The notes under the pieces: model-generated
The model's input: only the letters and a program-made list of their open reading frames with translations
What the model was told of the DNA's origin: nothing
Database searches by the model: none
In this document: one piece after another, positions 47,101 through 58,000 of the stretch
Layout of the letters: every line of letters starts with the position of its first letter
Numbering within the stretch: the first letter of the stretch is position 1
Translations under genes and position numbers: made by a program
DNA from: Dioszegia crocea
Lineage: Eukaryota; Basidiomycota; Tremellomycetes; Tremellales; Bulleribasidiaceae
Length of the DNA stretch: 64,000 nucleotides
NCBI GenBank assembly: GCA_001600615.1
Contig: BCKK01000012.1
Coordinates: 58,965 to 122,964, forward strand
Reading direction: 5' to 3'

Positions 47101-47519
47101 GGAATCCTGAACCCCACTCTGTCTTACGAGGCCCTCGCGAGGCTCTCACTCGACATGCAATCAACGAGCTCGATCCTGCATACACACAACAGCTACTTCA
47201 CATATTCGGTACATTGGAGAAGGAAACCAAGCGGCGTCGGCGTAGGATGAAGAGGACTCAAGTGGTCTTGTTTGCTACGAAACAGGAAAGGGCGGCGGAG
47301 AAGGTTGAGAGACAGAGGAATGCAGTAGATCGGAGAGAGAGGAAAGAGGTGGAACGGAGGTTGAGGGAGAGGCAGGCGGAGGATAGGCTTGATGCTGAGG
47401 CAAAGAAGAGGGCGGTCAAGGAGAAGGAGCGCCAGGACAAGGAGGAGAAGAAGGTGTTGAAGGCTAATGCGAAATTGGAGAAACGTCTGGAGAAGCGGGA
47501 TACGGAGGCCTTAAAGTAG
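44160..47519 (+). CDS. GT1/GT28 UDP-glycosyltransferase with VPS13/ATG2-like C-terminus, copy C
   Basis: Third tandem copy. Start 44160 ([22 protein letters not shown]) is the best ATG but the N-terminus is poorly conserved, so an upstream start is possible. The DEDG-type motif of A and B is missing. The catalytic landmarks are all present: [91 protein letters not shown] and [15 protein letters not shown]. The C-terminal Gly-rich part reads [32 protein letters not shown] and [18 protein letters not shown]. The tail (47200-47519) is a long K/R/E helix, probably coiled coil. It is closer to A than to B in the catalytic half by eye. No disabling change was seen. Confidence 0.83.
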
Positions 47520-48270
47520 GAAGAGAGATCATCTTGATTAAGGCTCGACCTGAAGCTGGTAGTTGGCGATGTCGAGGCGTAGGGCGGGGGGGACCACCTA
47601 GAGGCGAGTAGATGAAGGGGGAAGTTGAAGCGCGGTCCGGGTACGATTCTATTCTTTTTTTTGTAGCTTCTAGTATATAGATGTGCTAATATATACCCAT
47701 CATGACCTGCTACGTGCCGAGACTGACTGGGCTCGCTCGTTGTGATCTTCGCATCATACAGACCAGCCAAGAGAGTGCACGTGACTGCTGGAATCCAAAT
47801 TAATATCTTGACAAGCCCAACACATGTACATACGCTGTACATACATCACTTACATGGATGGTAATGGCAATACAACGCTCTTTAGCATCCTCCAACACCA
47901 ATATGGACTAGGAGACAGGATGAGACCTAGCTCCGACCCCGCGAAAAGAGACCATAAGAGGCCGAGACGGGGCGGGTCGGACTGGCCTGTTTGACCGCGA
48001 CACGAGATGTTTAGACCCTCGGAAATCTAGACTTGTTTGTTCTTTTCTGTCTAAGAATGTGCTGACTCCATTAATATGTGTCTGACTTCAGCTAACAAGT
48101 CTCAGCCAAGTGATCGACTGTCGGTATGACACTCCCATCTCGCACTCGGCGGTATATTAGTCGAACACCCTTATCATCTCGCCGGTTTCTTGCGTCTTTG
48201 TCCCTTCGCTCATCTCTGGCTCCAGATCTCTCCGTCTTCCCTCCCAACTCCCACTCGTATCCTCCTCACG
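47520..48270. other. Intergenic, no gene seen
   Basis: About 750 bp between copy C and the next gene. A poly-T run near 47651-47660 may belong to the copy C 3' end. There is no protein-like ORF beyond shadows of the coding strand. Confidence 0.4.
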
Positions 48271-50532
48271 ATGCCCGGTGACCCTCCATCACGGCCCGAA
48301 CCCCCCTCACTCGACCTCACCCAGCTCCATGCCGCCCTCTCCAACCCCAACCCGACTCCACTCCCCAAACGATCTTGGCATCCACGAACCACTCATCGTA
48401 CCGACCAAGCCCGACGAACATCCGATAAATCCCACAAATCTGCCAAGTCAGACAAGTCGGACAAGTCAGAAAAATCCAACAAATCGGGTAAAAGCGATGG
48501 ACGCAGATCAGCCAAACTGCGCAAACTCCCTCCTGTCGACTTATCACTTCCCCTTTCTAGGCTTTCGGAAGCCCTCGACCTCGCTCCCTTATCCCTTGCT
48601 ACCCCATCTACCAAAGAGCGGCGCGCGACAAAGGCAGCACTCGCTCTTCGTACCCTAATCCTTGATCCCCCAGCCCTTGAGGTCGTCACTCTGTCCATCC
48701 CGGCCATCCCACCACTCCCGCAGAAGGGTACCAAAGGACGAAAGAGCTCGGCTCAAATACCTCAACTGAGGGAGAAGGATGTAGAGCGACTTCGGACCCA
48801 ATTGCTCAAGCCTGAAGAGGCCAAAATGGTGATTGCATCAGCTCGAAATCTGCACATTGATAAACCGAACGAGGCGGTGGAAAGGGCGGTATGTCTCGAT
48901 TGCTCAGAGTATCAGGCGGATCACTTGATCGTCGAGGCGAAGCGGATTGAAGCTGCCAGGCGACAAAAGGAGAGATTACTCGATGCGCACCGGTTCTCAA
49001 CTCTGAAGGCGGCTCCTCCCCCTCCACCTCGACTCCCGGTCCTTCTCTCCCTCTTTGCCGGTCTTGGATCTATGGGTGCGGGTCCCTTGGGAGGTGACCC
49101 AACCATCATGACCCTGGGTCTGTTTGAGCCGGCTTCAGCCATGAGTCTACATCGACCTCTGGCCGGGGCACTACCGAGTGCCGAGACGCTGCGAAGGGGG
49201 TTTGATGCGCTCATTAACGCCGAGAGCAAAATCTACCTGTATGAGGGGCCGAGTCATAAGAATATACATCCTCCTCTGGACCGGATTAGCGTGTATACCT
49301 GTAAGTCTACCCTTGATATCCGGAACGAAGCTGATTTCAAGACTGGTGGGGATTTGAAATTGCACTGGTAAGTCCTCTTGTTTCTATTCTAGTGTGTCAG
49401 CTAATCTTCAGCCTCCACCCACATTGGAATATCTCGCCCGAGCCAAATCAATCGCTACCTCTATCCTCAATCTCCTATCCGTCATCGTATACGCTGTACC
49501 AGGCGGGACGAGGGAGCTTGCGCCATTCGTCGGTGTCTTGAGTCGATATATCGAGAATGAGTAAGTGTGAATCTAGGCCAAAGCTGATCTCAGGTGGGTA
49601 TTATTGAAGAGTCAAGATAAAGGGAAAGGTGTTGTATGTGGTGCCACTTGGTATGTCCCCTTCTCGGTTCAAGGCTGATTACCAGGTTTATTCCCGCTGC
49701 ACTCACTGCTCGGCCTTGGGATTTTGGCGAAGAGACACTGCGCGATCACAAAGCACACGGAATCGCCATCAACCCTCCCAACCCCTCCAAAGATGCCATT
49801 GTCAGAGTCAGTGGGCCAAAGGGAGAGGCAGAGGGTGTAGTCCTGGGGATAGGAAGAGGAACGCCCAGTCACGCAACATCCCCTGGTGCCCCCACGACGG
49901 ATACAAACCCCGGACCGCCGGAAGGCGAACTCTCGACGCTCGGTTATGCGACAATACCCATCACGGCCTTACATGTCCAACCCCAGTTCACTGTCCTTGC
50001 CACTGCTCCTTCTGTCCTAGCGTGCACACTCCCACCTCTCGAAGAGGGTCTTACACCCCCCGGCTCAACCGATTCTTCCGCCGCTTCCACACCGGAGCTT
50101 GAAGCATGGGTCAAACCTACCAAAACCAAACGATCACCTTCCCTCTTGTCGGTATCCCGATTCAAGCGATCCAAGCAGAAGGGGAAACCACCTCCTATCG
50201 ATTTGAACAAGGCGAACCAGATCGGCATCATCGGGAACTCTGCCGATTCTCCACTTCCTACTCCGTCTTCCATCGCCTCACCAACCCCTATCACTCCGTC
50301 GGGCGATACTTCCCTCGTCACTCTTGCGGATCACCTGACGAGTGGTACACTCCGGCTCATCCGCGGAACATTGGGACGAAGGGGAAGTAAGCTTGTCAAG
50401 GGCGCTTGGGGTGGAGAGGATGGGAGGGAGAATCTGAACCAGGTTGACTCAGATGAGAAGAAGGGGATGAGGGCATTGAGGCATGGAAGGAGTCTGTTTG
50501 AGCTGAGGCGGTTTTATAATCGGAGTATGTGA
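48271..50532 (+). CDS. Conserved-looking protein of unknown function, SK-rich N-terminus
   Basis: I do not recognise the family. The start at 48271 (MPGDPPSRPEPPSLDL) is the first in-frame ATG. A lysine-serine repeat (DKSHKSAKSDKSDKSEKSNK, 48427-48483) follows. The ordered middle starts at LREKDVERLRTQLLKPEEAK. Joining four short introns (the one at 49562-49594 is only 33 nt) gives TYWWGFEIALPPPTLEYLARAK, SIATSILNLLSVIVYAVPGG, REIAPF-like RELAPFVGVLSRYIEN, EWVLLKSQDKGKGVVCGATW and FIPAALTARPWDF. The VIVYAVPGG segment is mildly hydrophobic. The C-terminal 250 residues are Pro/Ser/Thr-rich, ending RSLFELRRFYNRSM. No catalytic motif was seen. It lies between the glycosyltransferase copies, but a joint role is not shown. 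Confidence 0.65.
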
Positions 50533-50940
50533 GACGGATCAGGCGATTGGACATGGACAATGGTCATACCATTTTATTTACTTGGCATGATATACCTCAG
50601 CCTCTTCCGGTGGGAGACTGCACGCCTATTGTGGTGCATGCCCGGGCCCGTGCTGTAATTTCTCACGCGGTCTGGCTGATTGAAGTCATTGGTGGCTTCA
50701 CAGTATCCACATTCAAGACTATTGCTAATTGTTGTTGATTGACGCTTAGCGCTATGGTCATGATGGACCTGAACTTGAAGTCACTTGGCATCACCGACAG
50801 CTGATCTGCGAACTGCGTATGGGCTAAGATACTGATACGGTTGTCATTGCATCTCTCATCTTCGAACACTCCTTCCCTCCTGCTCATACTTGCGCTAACT
50901 TCTAGTACAGCGAGCACCATTCCCATCCAACTCTATCTCT

Positions 50941-51485
50941 CTAGGTCAGGCAAGTCGCACCATTGGCAGGCCCGCATTCAATCATGATACCTTGCTTGTA
51001 AAAGCATGGATGGAGGTAATCGCGAGTATCAATGGTGATGTCGGTGATTGTGAATGTGACATCCTCAGTCCCAACCAAGGCGCCGGAGATATGGCACTGC
51101 ACAGGTTGTCAGCTTTATTTTCCAACCAATAAGAACGTAGATGTCATGACTGTTGAGGATTGAGTGAGCCAAAGATCGAACTTACATTAGGTCTAATGAC
51201 CTGCCATTCAGCAGGGTTAACATGAATCTTGCTAGTTTCAAATGCCAGGCTGAGGTTGATCTTATTGTCAACAATCAACTTGCCATCGTCTCCAACAGGG
51301 AAAGAGAGCTTGTCGACTGGGGTGTTGGAAGGTTCTCCTGGTTTGTGGGCAATTTGTTGGAGGAGGGTGACGTCTTTGCCGGCTTTGACAATATGGACAA
51401 AGCGAGCGTCGATGAGTGCGGGTAGGAGCTGAAGGAGTAGGAAAAGCGAAGGGGCAAGTCTTCGGACGCTGAGGATGTGAACCAT
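50941..51485 (-). CDS. Small secreted protein with C-terminal cysteines
   Basis: Start 51485: MVHILSVRRLAPSLFLLLQLLPALIDARF, a signal peptide with cleavage near ALIDA/RF. The mature part is about 120 residues in two exons; the first ends FETSKIHVNPAEWQVIRPN. The second (after an intron of about 89 nt) reads CHISGALVGTEDVTF, TITDITIDTRD and YLHPCFYKQGIMIECGPANG, and ends ATCLT at 50941. Four cysteines fall in the last exon, enough for two disulfides. A beta-rich pattern of alternating V/T/I residues suggests a small beta-sandwich. I know no enzyme of this form; it could be a cell-surface or effector-like protein, but that is speculation. Confidence 0.68.
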
Positions 51486-52020
51486 GTTAAGTGATGATTG
51501 ATTGGGCTTGATGTTGCGTTTGGGTCCTGGGAAAGTGGATGGGAAATGATGAATTGTCCGCCAGGCCTTATACTTAAGTGTTATTGGCCATCTATCCGCG
51601 TCTTCCCATCCTTTGTTCTGCCATCCTGTTGAACCACCGTTGGTGGATTCCTACTTACCCCTGCTGATCCCTCCTGAAATCCAGAATTACCCCTGAACTC
51701 CGCTAATCAAGAAAGGCGGTACAAAGGAAGGAAGGCGTGAGTCCGTTACGTGTTTCGAAAAACGCGGGGACGGGGATGGATTGTAGTGAGCTTAAGGTTT
51801 GCTTACCCAGCCCATGTCCAGTGTTGCTTGACAGCGCCGAGCAGTGTGTATTTCATCTTGCAGAAAACTTGAATCAGTACTCAGCATCCACGACTCCTGG
51901 GGCGACTCTCATAAACCAGAGTCTCAGTCCTCGATTCCAGTCCGGTTCTTCAGGGCATCAATATGACTGCATGCTACCCATTCCGCACTGTTAATTCAAC
52001 AGCAGAATGCAACGCTGCGA
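51486..52020. other. Intergenic, no gene seen
   Basis: A 535-bp gap between two minus-strand genes. It contains the promoter of the small secreted protein and the 3' end of the MsrA gene. No ORF with protein character was seen. Confidence 0.4.
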
Positions 52021-52938
52021 TCACCAGTAAAAGCGGTGGGTTGGGCATTCGTATCCTCCGGGGTTGTTGTCCACTACAAGTCATCAGCGGGTGATCTCCC
52101 CTATAATCCCTTCCCTGATTCATAGTTCAACTCACAGTATGACTGATGGTAGTCTTCTCCAGCCCACCATTTGCCAATTGGAGAAATCTCAGTGACGATC
52201 GGTTTACCCTTGAGGTATTTGTCCTGTACCTCCTTGGTGACCTCTTTAGCGATTTGCTCTTGTTCGGCAGAATGGGTGAAGATTGCCGATCGGTATTCTG
52301 GGTATATCAGCTATACGTCCCTCTTCGCCAGGAGGAGTCCAGTCTAGCTGAGGGGAAGAGGTACAACTTACGAGATCCCCTATCGGGTCCTTGACGGTTA
52401 ACGGTTGTCGGGTCGTGCGTCCTATAAAAGAACTCAACGAGCTCTCCGTACCCTACTGAACCCTTTTGGTATGTGAGCTGAACGGCCTCTGCGTGGCCTG
52501 TCGATCCTGAGCAAACTTGTCGATAGCCTGAATAGTCAAAATACAGCACCAACATGGCAGGGCGAGGCATCGAGACGTACTAGGGGTGGTGGAATCGCCG
52601 CCTGTGTAGCCCGATTCGGCCTTGAATTGGGGTAAGTGCGAGTAGTGCTTGCTGAAGAGGTGCTCAGTGCCCCACTGGCAAGTGTCAGCTCATGATATCC
52701 AAACATTCGGCTTGGTGGTGATAGCTTACAAAGCAACCACTGGCAAATGTCGCGTGCTCCACTGATATGATCAGCTTGATCTAGGATCGATGAGTCCAGG
52801 CATAAACTTACCTCCTTCAGACGGAACAGCCTCGTCCCGAGACTTAATAGCCGCCGGGACAGTAGGCGCAGGTGGTGTCTTGGTAGGCGACATATGGGTC
52901 GATGAGGCACGTAAAGAGCTGAATAAGTTTCGGATCAT
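52021..52938 (-). CDS. MXR1: Peptide methionine-S-sulfoxide reductase (MsrA)
   Basis: Reduces methionine-S-sulfoxide in proteins using thioredoxin. Start 52938 (MIRNLFSSLRASSTHMSPTKT); the basic, Ser-rich N-terminus could be a mitochondrial signal, with a second ATG (MSPTKT) available for a cytosolic form. After an intron comes VEHATFASGCF, then WGTEHLFSKHY, so the GCFWG active-site cysteine motif is split by an intron. Further family motifs are ESGYTGGD, YRQVCSGSTGHAEAVQL (the STGHAEAV block), LVEFFYRTHDPTTVNRQGPDRG, YRSAIFTHSAEQ, and the end GEDYHQSYLDNNPGGYECPTHRFYW. The frame open further upstream (to 53088) begins with TTG and is not used as the start. Confidence 0.9.
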
Positions 52939-53088
52939 GTATGTTCCCGAATATGGGGAGTAGTTGAGGAACTGGGGTATAAGAAGAGAGGCAAGGACGA
53001 TGCTGAGTGTAGCTAGGAGTGCTGTATGGGGTTGTATGGTGCCGATGGGTGTTCGCTCAAGAGATAGATGCAGAGAGTGGAGTGGCAA

Positions 53089-54015
53089 AGAGCGGGAATT
53101 GGAGGTGATGCAATTCCTCGATTTGGCTTACGTTACCTTCGATGATGATGGGGTGGAGGCCCGTGCGTGATTTTGCCACCCATACTTTTCTTCGGCCTTG
53201 AGAGGACTGGCTCTTGGTATAATATTTCTGCGAAGCAGGGTGATAGGAAGCAAGAGAGCTAGGCATGGGCTCACCCTTACTCAAGTCAAAATCCAGAAGC
53301 AAAGTGTCGGCGGCTGCGGCAGCAGCTGAACTCGGTAACAAACGTCCCGCGACGGAAGGTCAGATTCTGTGGTCAATGTCGGACGTGACGCACAGTTTGT
53401 CCCAGGAATACCTTCTCCCCGTTCTGTACTTGTCTCTCATACATGCTGCATCGGTACAGAGAGCTGCTACAGTATGGTTGTCGACATCCGGTCAAGTGGG
53501 GGTGGACGCCGGAGGGAGAAAGCAAGACGGGATGTTTAGGTAGAGCCGGCGAAATGGGTCAGGAATCCGGCAGCTGGGGATGAGAGAGGGAAATTGAGAG
53601 CCGAGGGAGCAGAGGGTGTCAAGAGGGACAATCAGTAGGGTCTCCAGCACCTGTACTTAAGACAACATGGTGGATTCGATAGGGGGAGAAGGCAAGCACC
53701 GAAGATGTGCACGGCCGCAGGGGTTATCGTGGACGATCAGTCGGGTAGTCAGTGTGATTAGCGTCCTTAATGCGAAGTGTGTAGATGAGTTGCTGTGTTG
53801 TTGACCGCTGCGACCCATTGAGCCGACAGGCGCTAAACAGGTTAGAGGGACTTGCGTGTACACCTTCATCCTCCGTTGTAAGTAACTGGTTAGGAATTGA
53901 GGTTCAACAGTTGATCAAAGCTGGACGTGGATGCGGGCAGGCTAAAGTTATGTTTCAATTGCTGCATATGACTTCTGACTACCTACGTCCACCTAAACTA
54001 CATTCGCCGCCGAAC
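53089..54015. other. Intergenic, no supported gene
   Basis: About 930 bp, MsrA promoter plus the 3' region of the Hsp12-like gene. A minus-strand ORF at 53057-53341 (Ala- and Ser-rich start) has no splice link to MsrA that I could justify and no recognisable motif. Confidence 0.35.
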
Positions 54016-54557
54016 TTAAAGGTTCTTGGTGTTGGTGTTGGCGGTGTTGGTGTTGGAGTTCAAACCAAGGGCGTCCTTGGCAGAGTCAAGGAGTGAGCCA
54101 GAGTTCTGGTTCTGGTTGCCCTGAAAAGTATTAGCGTGGTACTGGCAGATGGGCAATGTGGTAAACTTACAGAAATGGCATCACCAGCCTGCTGGGTGAA
54201 GGACTTCTGGGACTCGGGCTGAGCGGAAGAAGCGGCAGAGTCGGCCTTGCCCCTGATGATGTCAGCGCGAGGTGGCGATGGTGGATAGGGTAGACTTACT
54301 TGATGGCATCACCGGCCTGCTCGAGGTAGGACTTCTGGGAGTCGGGCTTGAGGGCGGCTCCGGCCTCTGTGGGGTTAGCGAATGTCAAGGCGTAGTTATG
54401 AGGGTGGAGAGTAGGGGAGAGCGAAGGAGGGGAGGAGGGACATAGGGTGGGGAGGGAGACGAGGAGAAGGAAGGAGAAGAACCCCTGAATCCTCGGTCCA
54501 AGCGCAAAGAACAAACAACTCACTGTCCCCCAAAGATTGACGGCCCATGTCAGACAT
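54016..54557 (-). CDS. HSP12: Hsp12/Hsp9-like small stress protein
   Basis: Start 54557: MSDMGRQSLGDK, the classic opening of Hsp12-family proteins (MSDxGR). Exon 2 after a 150-nt-class intron reads AGAALKPDSQKSYLEQAGDAIK. Exon 3 reads GKADSAASSAQPESQKSFTQQAGDAIS. The final exon (GNQNQNSGSLLDSAKDALGLNS...) ends NTKNL at 54016. About 95 residues, highly polar, with two repeated PxSQKS(Y/F)xxQAGDAI modules likely to form amphipathic helices on membranes. Hsp12 proteins are natively disordered, abundant in stress and stabilise membranes (family knowledge). The gene is divergent from glycosyltransferase copy D, with 482 bp between the starts. Confidence 0.8.
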
Positions 54558-55039
54558 TGTAGTTAAGTTGTTGGTTTGGTGGTGTGGGGTTGGAAAGTTG
54601 AAAGTGTGTGTTGTGAGTGTGTAATAAATGTGTGATGAAGGAAAGAAGGAAGGGAGGCAAGCAGTTGGAGCTTTATATACTCCTCCTCTCCTTCCCCCGT
54701 CGACGCGGAATGCACTCGAAGCTAAGCTATTCTACGTCATACCTGTCCCCACCATGACGCGTCAGCAAGATCTAACCAATGCAAATGAACCACAACCGGT
54801 AATTAATCCAAAAACCATAGCCGGTTCACGCCGAGGTATGACGCGTTTCAGGAGTACATTCCTCCACGTGACGTGTGGGGTCCCCGGCGGGCTTGGCCAG
54901 AAACGCGTCATGGGGTGTTTGCCACCCGGCGATGTCCGGTGGCTGTCGCGCTCTGATTCAAGCTGAAACGCTGTGACCCCTTCGCGTCGAAGACGAGCCA
55001 TACTATACTCACCCGTCTAACCTAGCAGACACAGACACC

Positions 55040-58000
55040 ATGGCCACAGACAATGTCCCTTATCACATGCGAGATGATTCCGACGTGGAGGACGCGGATG
55101 AGGCGGTAGCGGGTGCGAACGCAAGCGGTGACTCTCAATCCCAAGGCGGAAGTTCGGGCAAGGGTGGGAATGGGAGTGGGAGTAAAGGGCGTAGCACTCA
55201 GAAGGATGTCGCTGAGATTGCTGGAGGTTTGAAGCAGCTATTCAATTCTGTGCAAGGAGGTAAAAAACCGCGGTTGGGCAATGTTGAAGTTGATCCTAAT
55301 ATCGGTTAGTCCTTGTCGCCCAATACGTGATGGCTGAAGCTGACTGAATAGATTATGCGGACTGGAGTAAAGATGGACCGACGCTTACATCGCGCGCCAA
55401 GATGGAATCAGATGGAATGATTAATATTTGGGTTGATCTTAAAAAGGCATTACCGGACTTGCCTAAGGATTACGCTCGGCCGGTTAAGGAATGGGGTGTT
55501 GATTTGGAAGGTGCGAAGGATTGTCCGCCTATGAATATCGTGATATTCATCGTGGGGTCAAGGGGTGAGTTGCCCTTGTCTCAGACTGGATCTAAGGACG
55601 AACTTAAGCTGATCCATACAGGCGATGTCCAACCCTATCTCTCCCTCGCGCTTAGATTGATCATTGCCAACGCGCACCGTATCCGAATTGCGACTCACCC
55701 AGACTTTAAAGATTTCGTCCTCTCGGCGAACAAAAGATTGAAGGGGAAAAAGACGAGGGGTATAGACCTAGAGGGCAGATTGGAGTACTACGACGTTGGA
55801 GGGGATCCGAAAGAATTGATGGCATATATGGTCAAGAGTGAGTACGGAGTACGGAGTGATGGCGATGTCCCGTTTACCTACTCCTCATCTACTATGCCCA
55901 TAACCTCCTATCTACCCTCTCTATCATACATACTCGGACCTATGCTAATACCCAGACCCCGGCCTGTTGCCCGCATGGGAAACAATCAAATCCGGTGAAA
56001 TTGGGAAAAAGCGTAAAATGACCCAAGAGCTCCTTCAAGGGTTTTATCATTCTTGTTTCGAGCCCGATGGACCAACAGGCAAGGCTTTCGGAGCAGATGC
56101 GATTATTAGTAATCCGCCTGCTTTTGCTCATGTGCATGTTGCCGAAGCGCTCGGTTTGCCGTTGTTGATGAGTTTTAGTAAGTCTTTCGCTGTGGCTGGG
56201 CGTTGTAAGGGTATGGGATTTGGCCGGGATCTTGACCTAGGTGGACAAAAGAGAGGCGGTATAGCCACACTCGATGAGGCTCAAGACTACATACTTCAGT
56301 ATCGAGCTAATCCCCCAGCCATGCCTTGGACATCTACAACAGCCTTCAAACATCCTTTAGTCAATATCGCTTCGTCAAATGCTCAAGCGGGATTGACGAA
56401 TTATTTCAGTTTCGGAATGGCCGAGATGCTGTGAGTTGCGCTTTGGAGCCTAACTAGGCCTTTTTCCTTTTCAGTGGACTTGCTTCTTCCTCCCATATCG
56501 GACATCACGGCGCATCCTGGCTTTTATCCCTTCTTCACTCAGTCATTGCACCATCTTGCCGCTCGCTGACTACATAGCCAATGGCAAGGCCTCGGAGACG
56601 TAATCAACCATTTCAGAACTGCCACACTAGGTATCGAACCCTTGATCTCAAGACATGGTGCAGGCGCAGTTGAGAGGCTCAAGGTACCCTGGACATACTG
56701 CTGGAGTGAGGGTTTGATTGAGAAGCCTGAAGATTGGAAAGAGCACATTGGTGAGTTATTGGCTTTCATTCGTCCTTCTTTCTGCCATTTCTTCAGCCAT
56801 TTTAAAAGTCCTTCTCTCCCCGCCGCCATACACTCCTAATTCAGCAATTACGCCCATTTGGGCTCCAGCTGACTGGCAGACATCTCCGGATTCTACTTCT
56901 ACGAAGCCGATTCGGACTTTGAACCCGATGCGGACTTGGCGGCGTTTTTGAAGAATGGCGAGCCGCCGATATATGTCGGGTTTGGATCGGTCGTCGTTGA
57001 GGATGCAGCGGCTATGACTAGTGAGTGAGAGTTGTATTTCTGGGGAAGGGTCGTTTCGGCGAGTCGGGTATGGGGATCGGGTGAGAGATGGGTCTACGAG
57101 CACACGTACCAGAGTGGACTCTTGTGAGGGAGATGGTTGATCGGGGAGAAGACAAGTCAAGAGACTACCTGCTGACTCACTCCAGAAACCATCTTCCAAG
57201 CAGTTGAAAAAGCCGGTTGTAGAGCTTTGGTCAGTGCCGGATGGGGTGGATTGGGAGGTACCGATATACCCGATAGCGTATTTATACTTAAGGGTGGGTT
57301 TGGCTCTTTTGTGTGCTGTGGGCGTGGTTCTTTTGGGTACCGAGTCTGGTCTTGGTCTCCTCTGGGTGCTGAGTTTGTGGGACGTAGGAGTGATTAGTGC
57401 TGATGACACAAGGAAACATCCCGCACGATTGGTTATTTGCAGAAGGCAGAGTATCGGCTGTTTGTCATCATGGTGGTGCGGGTACGACAGCGATTGGGTT
57501 AAGGAATGGTTTACCTACGATTGTCGTTCCTTTCTTTGGGGATCAAAAGTGGGTTCCTGTTCTGCTTTCATTCCCTAATCTTCTTTCCCCAATCTTCCAC
57601 TGTCCTCTTTCGCTTCAATCATCAGCTCCGACTTATCCACATCGTGAACTCAGCTAAAGTCGCAGATTCTGGGGCGACATGATTCACCGTGCCAAAGCCG
57701 GTCCAGCCCCTATACCCCAAAAACAACTGAACCCCGATATACTAGCAGACGGTATTAAATTCGCTTTGAGTCCTGAAGCAAAGACTGCGGCAGGCAAGAT
57801 GGGAGAGCAAATTAGGAAAGAGAAGGGAGAAGAAAAGGGGGTGGAGAGTTTCCATAGGCATTTGCCGTTGAAGAATATGAGGTTAGTCTGGAGGTTTGCT
57901 TTGGTTTGGTCTGGGGTTGGGTGGGGGGCTGGATTAGGATGAGAGGAGAGAGAGGAGGTGGAGAGGAGATGAGGTCAGATGTCTATGATCACCAAGGGCC

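Noticed and set aside
52939..53088. N-terminal extension of MsrA with a hydrophobic segment
   Set aside because: The frame begins with TTG, not ATG, and no upstream exon with good splice ends was found; the ATG at 52938 gives a normal start.
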